Notes under the pieces: generated by a model | The model's input: the letters and a program-made list of their open reading frames with translations, nothing else | Database searches by the model: none | What the model was told of the DNA's origin: nothing | Origin: Sthenelais limicola | Lineage: Eukaryota > Annelida > Polychaeta > Phyllodocida > Sigalionidae | DNA length: 64,000 nt | Direction: 5' to 3' | NCBI GenBank assembly: GCA_942159475.1 | Contig: OW804097.1 | Span: forward strand, 113,088,582 to 113,152,581 | Part shown: positions 14,001 to 24,100 of the stretch, piece after piece | How positions within the stretch are numbered: position 1 is the first letter of the stretch | Layout: every line of letters starts with the position of its first letter | Translations under genes and position numbers: made by a program

Positions 14001-17000
14001 ACATGGCTCATGCATTTACATCTATTTGCAAGTTATCTACCTGAATATAGCATACCATTATGTGAGTAGTGACATCAGTTAACACAATATATTTTCCGTG
14101 CTGACCATATTCTTGAATCTTGTTGTGGATGTAAATAATTATATATCTTACTAGCAAAGTACCCGTCCTCCGGGTGGTCACCCTCTCTCCCTTCACTTCC
14201 CCATCTCTCTCTTTTCCCTCCCCCTCTTCTCTGACTTTCATACCTGGTTTTCTCTCCCAATCCCATCTCTAATTTCCCACCCCCCTATCCCTCCCCTCTT
14301 CCTCATGCTCCCCCTCCCCACTTTCTCTCCCTCCGCTCTCTCCCTTCCCCTACATCGTCTCCCTCCTCTCTTTCCCCCATCCTCTTCTTTCGCTCCCCCT
14401 CTCCTATTCCAACAACCTCTTCTTCACTCTCCCATTCCTCTGCATGTAGGACGGTCACCCTCTCTCCCCATACATCCCCCTCTCCCTCTTTTCCCTCCCC
14501 TCTTCTCTGTCTTTCATACCTGTTTTTCTCTCCCAACCCTATCTCTGATTCCCCCCCCCCTCTCCCTCCCTCTTCCACATGCTCCCCCTCCCCGCTTTCT
14601 CTCCCTCCCCTCTCTCCCTTCCCCTACATCCTCACCCTCCTCTCTTTCCCCCTCTTCTCTCCCTCCCTCTCCCCCTTTCCTATTCCTACACCCTCTTTTT
14701 CACTCTCCCACTCCTCTGCATACATGTATTTAGGTCCCCCTGGAAGTAGGTTGTGGGAAATGACGTAGTATCTCAAAGGGGCTTTCCCAGGCTATAAATA
14801 GAGAGTAGATTTAAACCAATTTAAAAAAGGCTTTAAAATCACATTTCCACCCCAGATACCTTCACAAACCACATACCACAACATCCAGAGAGGGGGAACA
14901 GACCCCTACAGATGAGTAAAGTGGTTTGTAATACAACAAATTCCGAGAACATTCGGGACAAAGAAACCCTGGTATTCTTTATATGGATTTCTACCGCCTT
15001 TCCTAGAAATTGCTCTACCCGTATATTATATTGATATAAGGAAAGCGGAGAAATTGTTTACCTTGGGATCAAAGCTTATGGTGCACTCAAACTTGGCAGA
15101 TTCGTCTCTTGATGCTACAGCATTCTTCGGACTTGAAATAATGTTAGCGAGGCAGCCCACTAAAACAGCAAACATAAATAAGTATGATCCATTAATTGCT
15201 TAACTTAATTGCAGGTGCCTAAAATATTGTAAATGAATCCTGAAGTCAAATCGATTGCACCTCCAATTTAATAATGGCCTTTCCTTTTCCCAATGTTTCT
15301 TTTTCTGTTTATATAGTTCTTTGTAATCATTTTGTTTGTTATCTTACCAAGCATTTCAAAATCTATGTGGTGTCAGCCAATCTTTGAATTCATTCTCGTT
15401 TATAATATGTTTATTTCAGGTGTGTCTGCATGTCTGTTGGAAACCTAATACTACCTTGACCAATTTAAGACACAGTTTTTTGCGTATCTCCCTTTATGTA
15501 ACGCAAGCCTGGACCTCAGTAACATCTGGATTAAAAGATTGACGAAGGTGAAGGTGAGATTGAATTTCATAACGACTTAGTTTACTACCACTGGTACATA
15601 ATCAAACTCTATTTACTTCATTAAATGACATGATTGGAACTTTTATCTTTCTGAAGAGACTGAAGAACAAATAATATCTTAAAGATAAATACCAGTGTTG
15701 TTAGCACTGCAGCAGGCGGGAATTCAAGGAACTAATGCATGAAACAATAGAAGTCAATATATTTTGTTCAAACTTTGTATTGGGAAAGAACATGGTTGGG
15801 GGAATACAAAATGCCAAACAAACTGGATGTTATCATATTATTTTGTGTTTTAGGGATGAGTGAAGTTTACTTCCCTTCACTATTGATTTCAATGGGGGAG
15901 GCTCATTGTGATACAAGTTTAGCCAAATAACTTTTTTTTTAGTTCAATGACCCCTTATTTTTTTTAAATGGGAGGGTAGAGTAACATGTCAGCAATGTAT
16001 ATGCAGATTTTAAATCATATGCTATTTTGGAAAATGCAGAAAATACATGTTTTTCCATAGACTTCTATAGTGAACAGTAATAAATTTCAGTGGTCCCTGA
16101 AATAAAAACTAATCCAATGACATATGGTTTTGGGGGCTTTTGGGGTTTCCCCAACCATCTAAATCCAAAGTTTAAAGAAAATTCCATGATTCATTCATTT
16201 TTTAAGTAAACACTGGTATTTACCTTTAATATAATAGGAGATATTTCTCTCATGATTATCTCGATCAAAGGATGTCTGAACGTCCGCCATTTAAGGCATA
16301 AATGTTTAATCTGAGATGTTTTTGTTTTTTTAAATGTTTCCACCTTTTTCTGATCCAATTTCAAGATTGGTTTGTTGGAGTTATAGGCTGATTTCCTACC
16401 AGCCAATCAGATTCAAGCCAATTTGCTTAAATGGGTCAGATTTTCAGAAAATGTACAATTCGCCTTTACCAATCTTCTTAAATAGCCCACATTTAAGACT
16501 GAAATGAGCTTCAAAATGCTGTTTAACATAACAGAACTGATACTTTAAATCAATGCGATACCAAATATACTCAGATATACCCCAAATTTATCATACTTTT
16601 AGCAGAATTTAGCAGAAAATACTAAATATGTACAGCCGCCAAATATACTTTTTCTGAAAATCTGACCCAAATAGAGCCAAAGATGGCCAAAGTAATGATA
16701 ATACAAAGAGGCACCATATCTTATCTTTTCCAGCAGCTCTTGAAATATAGAACACCATTCATGAAAGAAAAAGAAAAAATACAAGGTCTGTTCCAGAGAG
16801 TTGTGATACCCATCTCTATATCCCCTGCCGTCCTTGCCAACCAAATGTATATATAAATTAATTATCACAAGTGGCTAGCATTATAGCGAAAAGGGTCTTG
16901 ATCACCAATCCTTTAACAATCAATACATGTATGCTTCAGTGCCCACCAAAGGCAGAACAATGATCTTTGATATTTCCTGGTAGTACTATAACATTTTACA

Positions 17001-17145
17001 AATTGCATTATAACCAATAGTATTCATCATCGAATAAACACCATGTTACAAACTACCTAAAAAGTAGAAGGTGAGGATGGATGAAAAAAAAGTACTTACC
17101 TAAGAAAGCTGATAGAAGGAAAAGCACCTTAGATGTGTGAGCCAT
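5097..17145 (-). CDS. Multi-Ig-domain secreted or surface protein, nine exons
   Basis: Nine minus-strand exons join in phase: 17145-17100, 15159-15062, 13535-13298, 12584-12373, 11129-11018, 10534-10323, 7627-7465, 6832-6533 and 5398-5097, giving about 560 residues. Residues 1-20 are a signal peptide (Met-Ala-His, Leu/Phe-rich core, Gly-Cys-Leu-Ala). Five Ig-like domains follow, at about 21-127, 128-235, 236-360, 361-460 and 461-555. The Cys/Trp/Cys core is visible: FECTIS, VRWKR and DAGIYSC in domain 1; LSCEVSY and FTCSAI in domain 2; LEWFLDG and KGVYTCQ in domain 5. Domains 1-3 are each split by a phase-0 intron; domain 4 is a whole phase 1-1 exon. The last exon may end at the stop at 5097 (secreted protein) or splice at 5117 to an unseen membrane exon. 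Known role of such families: adhesion or immune recognition; the ligand is unknown. Introns hold many MITEs. Confidence 0.85.
5461..5580. repeat. Family A MITE fragment
   Basis: Left part only: gacagaaaatgtaaaat, then tctcaaataacccaaattt, then taacataacctaa. It is truncated, with no right terminus found. It lies in the intron upstream of the last Ig exon. Confidence 0.75.
5917..6046. repeat. Nested inverted repeat (fold-back element)
   Basis: The outer arms at 5917-5945 and 6017-6046 pair almost perfectly (agtgctgtctgtgtgatcgt / acgatcacacagagagcagc). Nested inside are shorter arms aggaatcc / ggattcct at about 5961 and 5996. It lies in an intron of the Ig gene and looks like a small MITE. 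Confidence 0.85.
7934..8173. repeat. Family A MITE, complete copy
   Basis: Left ATGGGTCAGATTTTCAGAAA, right CCTGAAAATCTGACCCAT. The interior is in the opposite orientation to 2691-2932 (tagtaaattctgc, then taggctgcaatttggtcaat). Intronic in the Ig gene; flanked by TA. Confidence 0.93.
8604..8846. repeat. Family A MITE, second subfamily
   Basis: Termini AAGGGTCAGATTTT and AAAGTCTGACCCAT. The interior carries ggtatatctcagtattt and atttaaagtatcacttctgt, which defines a subfamily shared with 16431-16669, 18347-18583 and 61234-61473. Intronic. Confidence 0.9.
9360..9830 (+). mobile_element. Possible 5' fragment of a non-LTR retrotransposon
   Basis: A gatggcgtct-type leader at 9380 precedes an ATG at about 9598 that opens about 29 codons before a stop; a neighbouring frame at 9601-9819 stays open for 72 codons and ends in a basic stretch. 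A G-rich leader and a short broken ORF1-like frame are typical of decayed LINEs. No diagnostic domain is visible, so this is tentative. Confidence 0.3.
9947..10285 (-). pseudogene. LINE ORF2 fragment (endonuclease-RT linker)
   Basis: The frame running from about 10285 down to 9947 contains ARKPWITAELLDLMKSRDQL followed by a basic RRRVNHLSRNLKNNY region. PWIT...L...RD.L....YK is characteristic of the segment between endonuclease and reverse transcriptase in CR1/Jockey-type non-LTR retrotransposons. Neither catalytic domain is present. It lies in an intron only 40 bases from Ig exon 10323-10534. Confidence 0.75.
10821..10941. repeat. Family A MITE, right half only
   Basis: It matches the second half of the copy at 7934-8173 (gattctagcaacctgtttgg through CTGAAAATCTGACCCAT). 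It ends 77 bases from Ig exon 11018-11129, on the donor side. Its terminal end faces the exon. Confidence 0.88.
11157..11228. repeat. Family A MITE, terminal fragment
   Basis: ATGGGTAAGATCGTCAGAAA, then cactttcaccaatc. It is the same element end as at 10941 but inverted, so exon 11018-11129 lies between two opposed MITE ends. Confidence 0.8.
12782..12849. repeat. Short hairpin
   Basis: Arms cctaagatttcatttcaaa (12782) and tttgaaatgaaatcctaag (ending 12849) pair almost perfectly around a spacer of about 30 bases. Upstream of Ig exon 12584-12373, within an intron. Confidence 0.8.
13605..13660. repeat. Short local duplicate (partner 15335-15385)
   Basis: The stretch accaagcatttcaaaatcc followed by atgtgttgtcagccaa is repeated with few changes at 15335-15385. 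Both copies lie in introns flanking the Ig domain 1 exons. Either a dispersed repeat remnant or local duplication. Confidence 0.6.
14152..14740. repeat. CT-rich tandem pair of about 300-bp units
   Basis: The stretch begins ctagcaaagtacccgtcc and continues as a strongly pyrimidine-rich strand. Two imperfect units (about 14160-14450 and 14451-14730) share marks in the same order: ggtcaccctctctccc, tttcatacctg, catgctccccctcccc, cttcccctacatc, cctctgcat. Long Pro/Ser/Leu frames across it are composition artefacts. The start motif recurs at 4008. Confidence 0.85.
14770..15040. repeat. Dispersed repeat (partner 59350-59605)
   Basis: Shared, diverged sequence with 59350-59605: ggctttcccaggct, aaaatcacatttccacccca, ccttcacaaaccacatacc, and a gagaacatt...gacaaagaaacc tail. 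No coding potential was recognised. The element type is unknown. Confidence 0.65.
15710..16170. repeat. Dispersed repeat (partner 57600-58235)
   Basis: Shares, in order, ttcaaggaactaat.catga, caaactttgt.ttg.gaaagaacatggttggggg, then ggt.ccctgaaat.aaaactaa and tgacatat with 57600-58235. Both are non-coding and AT-rich. Type unknown. Confidence 0.7.
16431..16669. repeat. Family A MITE, complete copy
   Basis: Left ATGGGTCAGATTTTCAGAAA, right TTTCTGAAAATCTGACCCAA. Interior ttaacataacagaactgata marks the second subfamily. Lies in intron 1 of the Ig gene. Confidence 0.93.
17100..17145 (-). CDS. Signal-peptide exon of the Ig gene
   Basis: ATG at 17145-17143 opens 15 codons plus one base ending in a canonical gtaagt donor. 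The hydrophobic run continues into the next exon (15159-15062), which supplies the end of the signal peptide and the first Ig cysteine. Splitting the signal peptide by a phase-1 intron is common in Ig-superfamily genes. No clear core promoter was recognised upstream. Confidence 0.8.
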
Positions 17146-17616
17146 GACTTAAAAGTGGAATAGCTGTCTTGAACTAAACACTCTCTACTCATGAAATGAT
17201 TAAAATAGACCTGTATAAGAGGTCAATTGACATTGGTTTGTCCTTTGAACCACTCGTATAAAAGAGAGACATTGTACCTTAAAGGTGCCTTCCTTACTGA
17301 TATTGGCCGATGGTGCACTAAAATTATCAATTTGATTGATTCTCATGAAACTGTTCCAAATGGGTATTTTGGGAAGGGTCATTGAAATAAAATGAAATTG
17401 CTAGAATAGGTGCCCTATGTCCTATTCTTCTATATCCTGAAAGTGTGTTTCCCAGGTATAAAAACTGTTGGAAATATACCCTAAAGTATACTGCATCATG
17501 ATGGTCACAGAAATCAATTTTGCCCCCAATAGTCCAACAACACAACTTGGCTAAACAGTGAATACAGAACCTGTAGGTCAGGGCTCTATATTCTCTGTTA
17601 AACATAGGAATTATAC

Positions 17617-17844
17617 AGGGACTCCACTATGGGAAAAACGGCAAAAAACGGCTCCGACGAATTTTTTGCGACGAAATATCTAATCAAGTTAGATATTTTG
17701 CAATTGTTGGCAACAAATAAATGTGTTGCCGAAAATCTATTTTACCCCTCTTCCACTAGTGATTTTTGTGCGCCGAATTTTTAGGCATGTCGGCGACCCG
17801 TTTTGCCTGTCGGCGCCGTTTTTTTTATATAGTGGACTCGCCCT
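17617..17844. repeat. MITE with AGGG(CG)A(G)TCCACTAT termini
   Basis: Left AGGGACTCCACTATGGGAAA and right ...AGTGGACTCGCCCT are inverted repeats, each followed inward by a GCCGTTTT / AAAACGGC block. The interior is rich in CGACGAATTTT and GGCGAC motifs and has no ORF. About 228 bp, upstream of the Ig gene. I could not define a target duplication. Confidence 0.8.
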
Positions 17845-18346
17845 ATTACTTACCCACTCATGAACCTTCATAGCAGCCCCCACCCGTCCCCTTGGCAACA
17901 GGTTTTAGTAATCATGACTATTCTGTCTGTCTATGTAGAAGAGAGTGAGAGCTCTTGATGGATGTGTGTGTGTTGGGGGTGGGAGTGCAAAGTGGATTGA
18001 ATGTGGGGTTACTACTTTAAGCATTAATCAAAAGAAGTGACAAATATAAACTACAGAGAGGAAACAACGATGGTGAAAAGGTTTGATATGAGTAATAATC
18101 TAATCTAATCTATCTTTCTAATTTCAGAAAAGATCAATTTTTCTTCATTGAATGTGAAATATTTGATACATGATTTTTTTAGGAAAGGGAAGGAAGTAGA
18201 AAAAGGAATGTTCTCTTGCCATACCAAATGAAATCTACTAATTTCAAGCAAGAAAAAAACAATGATTTTAAGGGAACATGCATATATGTAAACATAGGGA
18301 AATAGGACAGATTGAGAGTATTCTTTATTTTCAGTCGGGCTTATTT
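17845..18346. other. Gene-free stretch
   Basis: AT-rich, with a G-rich patch near 17950-18010. Nothing else recognised. Confidence 0.5.
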
Positions 18347-18583
18347 GAGTCAGATTTTCAGAAAATGTACAATTGGCAGCTGTATACATTTAGGAAAGTC
18401 TCCTAAATTTGGCTGAAACATGAAGAATACCGGGTATATCTGAATATATTTGGTATCGCATTGATTTAAAGTATCAGTTCTGTTATGTTAAACTGCATTT
18501 TGAAGCTCATTTCTGTCTTAAATGTGGTTTATTTGAGAGGATTGGTGAAGACGAATTGTACATTTTCTGAGAATCTGACCCAT
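18347..18583. repeat. Family A MITE, second subfamily
   Basis: Left GAGTCAGATTTTCAGAAAAT, right TTTCTGAGAATCTGACCCAT. Interior ggtatatctgaatatatttg and ttatgttaaactgcatttt. Intergenic. Confidence 0.92.
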
Positions 18584-20085
18584 TTGTTCAGCGTCCCTCC
18601 ACTGTAATACCACACTTGACTAAATAGAAAATAATGTATTATTCTACTTGTAATGCAGCTTTAAGTTAGTTCATATCTTATCGATGAACAAACAACCATA
18701 ATCATGAAGTGTGATTTAAGAGGATTGGTGATAACATACATGCATAATGCATGCATGAAGTAAAAATAACATCGGATCGTCCATGCTAGTACCATACCCA
18801 ACTGATAACACAGAATGGTATTAGTAGATGGAAAACAGAATTAATTTCATGTTGTTTGGGAGAGGAAAACTTTTTGTCTTTGTTATATCATATCATAATA
18901 CACAAATGTGAACGTGAAACACAAAAAATGCAAGAATACATGCAATTCTTTCCTAAAGCGACATACTATAGCAAGAACAGCATAGTATCGCGTATGAGGG
19001 AGGCTATTCTCCGAGTATGGCTGCGACCAAGGTTAGAATATGGACATTTTTTTGGACAAATATTTGACTGATAAAAAGATGTCTTGGACTGACGATTTGA
19101 ATGAGACATGTGTACGCAGTTTTTAATCAACATGGTCCATGGTTGCCTTCGGGTACTTATGTATATAGGAATCTCAACGGTTTTGTCTTCAAAGCTTATT
19201 AAACTATGTAAACCCGTTTTTTTATTAATGAACTTACTTTTGTATTGAACTTTACCCAATAAGAATTCAATCTAATCAAATTGGTATTATATTAATTCAG
19301 AAAATCATGTTCAATACATGATTCATGGCATTATTAAAATTATTATGACAATTAGATTAGTTAGTAAATTATTATATAACTATTGTTGTAGATGGTAGGA
19401 CATGTTTCTGCCCTGAAAGCGCTACCACAACTGAGGCTCTGGCCCCAGATAAAACGATCCACCTGAACTCACCTGGGCAACATTTTGATCTATGACATCC
19501 ATTTGACAGGTAATTATCCAAGTGTAATAATTCGCTCTCAATCCGAATAAACAACTTAACAAAGCACAATTCCCTGTATCTCTGTTTATTCCCAGTCCGT
19601 CAAACGGCAAAGGTATCCGGCTACCCAGACAGGGTAGTCAATCTCAATCCGTACTTCACAAAGGTAGTAGAACAAAAGTATTTGTATTTAAATATTTTTA
19701 TTTATCCAAAACATTATATGCAATGCACAATATTCTCAATCACAGCTAAACAAAACAAGATAGAAATTTCATATTTCTTAGAGATTTACATAATACTATA
19801 ATCGGCTTATCTACCGCTCTATAATCAGATAAGTAATATATAAAGTAAGACGCGATATGAAGAAGATATAAAATATAAAATGAGTTCAGGATACCGGTTC
19901 ACAACCAAAGAAATGTTTGGGCAAAAAGTATTACAATTACAACATACATTCCAAATAGTCTCTTTTCAACGGTCAACAAAAAAAAAAATACACCAGACAT
20001 TCAGTAGTGGTGCGACATACCTATACATATACTAGCAGGGCATGAATATGAAGAACAACAACAATTAATAGTTCAAGCAAATCTA
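18584..20085. other. Gene-free stretch
   Basis: AT-rich, with several short open frames and no domain, splice or repeat-end support. The part nearest 20085 is probably LINE 3' sequence belonging to the fragment at 20086-20445. Confidence 0.5.
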
Positions 20086-20445
20086 TCACAAGTCAGGGAC
20101 CATTCCCCAGACCGAGGCGAGCACCAGGGAGAGCCCACACCCCATTATTAGCTTCTGGATTACTAAATAACTGCCCCAAAAATTTCGCAAGGCCGAATTT
20201 AAAATTCTTCGGGTCGTCAAGTGCCCTGATACAGGGGGGGGGGGGGGGGGCAATGCATTCCAAATGATCTTAACTCTACCAAACAAACTCTTCCTAATAC
20301 TCTCCTTGACCCAGCCATCCACCTCAATACGCAGTGGGTCTCTCAGCACATAAGGACCTCTCCTGCACACTAGCATATCGCCCCTACCATGAATAGGTTC
20401 ATAAATCTGCCCATACATGTACATGTGGAATACAGTGTAAATCAT
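20086..20445 (-). pseudogene. LINE reverse-transcriptase C-terminal fragment
   Basis: The minus-strand frame encodes RRGPYVLRDPLRIE, then SLFGRVKIIWNALP, then RRILNSALRNFWGSYL. The pattern F....W N.LP....s...F+..L...W is the conserved end of CR1/Jockey-type ORF2. A homopolymer of about 18 G on the plus strand at 20234-20251 interrupts it. The 5' part is missing and no catalytic motif remains. Confidence 0.7.
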
Positions 20446-20849
20446 AATACACAGAGTACAGAACTAGGTAATAGTGAATATAAGAAACAGAGAACTCTAT
20501 AAGAGTATTACGAATAGGGTGACATATAATGAAGTTAGGGGAAATAGAGTATTTAAAGATAATGAATGTGTAAGCACACAACCCAAGCACAGGGCACCTC
20601 TATATTAAAATGAGTGAACCAGACCTTTATGGTCGGCCACCAAGTGGAGTATTGTAAAACCACTACACAAGTTTGTTTTAGGTATTTCTACTGTGATATT
20701 GGTATGTCCTAGTTTTAGTTGCAGTATAGCATTCTATTTCTCTGAGATCTTGAATCTCAAATTGATGTCCTCACTCTAGACATGATGGAATTGTAATTTT
20801 CAGTGAAGTCAGTTAATTTTATTTCAGTACAGAATGGAAGACTATCACC

Positions 20850-21095
20850 AACCATAAGTCGACAAAAATGGATTTTGAGATACAATCAAATTTAAAAAGA
20901 TGTCTAATGACTAATGATGTTAACATTTAGGAAATCTAAGAATTTCTGTATTTTCGTTGATTTTTTTTATGTTTGAAAAAAGTTCGCAATATTTATGGGT
21001 GGACAGTAAAAAGCAAAAAAAAATGTATGTATAGGATGCCCTTAGAAACACAAGGATACAGTTGATTCACTGTCTTGAAATTATCTTGAAAAGGA
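20850..21095. repeat. Family B MITE, left part, split by exon 1 of the J-Death-NACHT gene
   Basis: The order ccataagtcg, ggattttgagata, aatttaaaaagat, aggaaatctaagaa, tttctgtattttcgtt, gtttgaaaaaagtt and actgtcttgaaatt follows the complete copies at 4492 and 41032. The match stops about 10 bases before the start codon at 21102. The remaining distal part resumes at 21632-21700. Confidence 0.7.
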
Positions 21096-21101
21096 CACCT
21101 T

Positions 21102-24100
21102 ATGATGGCAAGCCCAGAGACAGGTCCAGCAGTGGAGAGAGTGGTAACCCCTGGAGATGAGGCCACAGTGGAAGAAGGAGGAGCACAGGATGGTCACAAT
21201 ACACCACACAACGACCTGCAGACAGTTGAAATAGCACGGTACGAGAATTGACTGTGAAGTTCAATGTTCATGTTTGGTGAAGTTATATCAGATGGAGTAG
21301 AACCTATATGCATGCTAGCTCTTGTGTTTCTCTTCTGTTTTTGGTTCTTATAGGGGTCCTCTACTATAAGCAAGTGGTGGCTAATGGTGTTGCCATTATA
21401 GTGACCAATAGATTATTGCCCAATGACCGGCAAGTTGAGGCTTGAGGCTGGTAATGCAATTACTATGAGCTGTACCACTGTGGCAAACAGCGGCCAATAG
21501 TGGCCAATGAAGGCCTATGACAATCTATCGGACAAAGAATTTAAAACGTTTTGAATCTTCAGCCAATGACCTGCCACTCATTTGCATCTCCTCCTCTACG
21601 GCCCCCTATTAGTGTTATACTAACATCAATATTGGATGTCTGAACATTCCTACAAAGAGGTCTTTTATAATTAAACACTTGGATAAATATTAACGTAGCA
21701 TTTTTATGCACGTTATATCATATAATAACGATTAAAACCAAAGGATCTTTTCACCAGAACTCAGAAAAATGTCTTGCAGATTGAATTTAACCCCTTTTCT
21801 GCAAAGAAATATAGCTGCATGAATAACGGATATAAACTTATTACAAACATACAAACACTTGTAGTGTCTGCATTTCTGGGGTGGCCCTACCAGTAATACT
21901 TTAGCAAAGATTGCATCATACCCAGCAATCCTTAGATCTGGAGGAGCTAAATCCACCAGGTTCCTCCGGGAGGTACCCCAAGCCAACACCCATCAAGTTC
22001 CACTGATGGATAATCTGTTCAACCACCAGATCCAACTACTTAGTAACACCAAGGGACTGTTACCAGACATCACCAGAAGGGAAGCAAGGTCACAACTGAC
22101 CTTGGTTACTGCTGTTCCAAACACGATCAACACCAGTGATGGCAGCTACCACCTGAGGCCCTTGCAGTACAGCAAGTCGTTCAATCTCAAGTGAATTTGC
22201 CTTAATTCCAGACATGCTCTTTTCTCCACAAAGATACTGTTTGTGTATTTGAGCTGCAATGGATATAACATTAATCCTTTCCGGATTCGCCAGACAAATC
22301 AATGAAATCAATCAATTTATAATTAAAATGTTGGTTGCCAAATTGCCAACTTTTCAATACTCTTCTACCTTCGTCAGGGCTTAAGTCCAAGTCCAAGTTA
22401 ATTTATAATTAAGTAATATCTTAATACTGACATCAATACACAATGAAATATATGTACATCTAACCTGTAATATAGCCGCATCTGATACTATAATGTATAT
22501 TTGTACAGTATCCTGAATGCCACTGATGACCACATGGTGCTTGACCTGCCACCAGGTGTGACTGATGAAGAGGTTAGACGGCAGTACCGGGTGCTGGCCC
22601 TCCTGGTACACCCAGATAAAAACAAGTATCCAGGGGCAGGGGAAGCATTCATGGGTAGGTTTATACTTTGATCCTAGGAGGAAGATTGGTAACAAATTGA
22701 TGCTTATTAATCACCTGCATTATATATATACTAAGTGTACCTCTTCCCCAAATTTGCTCTCCAATTTCAATCCAGATGTATAATATGTGTAGAAAAGAGA
22801 TATCCTTATGATATTGTTCTTGTGTTATTATTCTTATTAGTCTGTTATTATTATAATATTTAACTGGGCTCTATGAGATTACCATTGTATAATGCAATGG
22901 AACAGACTCAATAAAATGTTTCTAGAAAAGAAATTCTCCAATGCATGAGCTAATTGATTTCCACTTTCAGCCCTTGCCCTGGCCTTCACCAACATCATGT
23001 CCACTTCAGTATCAGGTATGCACTCTACAATAAAATAATCTAGGCACTCGCTTATTATGCTTAACTACCAGTACTATGCAAGTCTATTTATTTAGGCTAT
23101 GTCGGAATATGATGTAACTGGGGAATGCCCCATACTATCCCTCACATCCTAGTGAGAGTCTGAACTTGTTCTATAAGAATTAAAACAGTTGCATTTTAGA
23201 TCTCGAACAGACCACTTGTGCCTCTGAGTTTCTTCCATTCTAACATATTAACACTGGTGGAGAACCCAACTCCTTTTTGGATAGTACATGATAGATAGGT
23301 ATACATAGTATTCACATGACGTCACCCCAGTCAGCGGCTATCCTCACTGGCAGCCATAGTGTGTGGCTACAGACAGAGTGGGAAGCACCAGATCGACAGG
23401 CTTTCCCATTTCAAATGTTTGATAATGGCGATTATACTCATTATTCCATCATGACACACTGAAAAATTACAATTGAACCTATCAGCATACTTTATATTAC
23501 ATTCGCTTAAACTTTCAGAGGTGAAAACGGCTGGAAAATAGCATTTTCGAGGCTTGGAGCACACATGTCCAGCTAAGGTTTACAAAGCTTGACCCACAGT
23601 ATGGGGAACCGCGGCCAGCGCTGTGACATCAGTGAATACAATGTATAGAGGCGGGGTGCATAATCAAGAGTGATTTGTTGGAGACAAAAGTAGACAGCAA
23701 TACATAGTAATCTGAAGTTTAGAAAAGGATCAGATATCAATTGATTCAATTGAACCAGGGATGTTTCTATATACCAATGGTTGCTCAATCTTGCCCAGGG
23801 ATCCAGTGATAACTTAATAATTATTTTAGGTGAGCTTCCTAGAGATGTGGATGCACATGAAGTGTTCCAGGAGAACAGCTCAGTGATAGATTTCCTGAAA
23901 GGTAAAAAGCTAATTTCTTCTAAAGAATATTTATTTGCTTCAACAAATGCTTTGATGAAGGGCACACAATACAGCCCGAAAGCTAGTGAATAAACAATCC
24001 AAACTAATATTATAGAATTTCATTTCCTAACTATCATCATCAAACCACTTAGACTACCAGGATTCTTGATATAAATACGATAATCACCTACCTTGATAGA

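Noticed and set aside
14303..14733. Long Pro/Ser/Leu frame (plus) and Glu/Gly/Arg frames (minus)
   Set aside because: They result from the CT-rich tandem repeat; no start context, domain or splice support.
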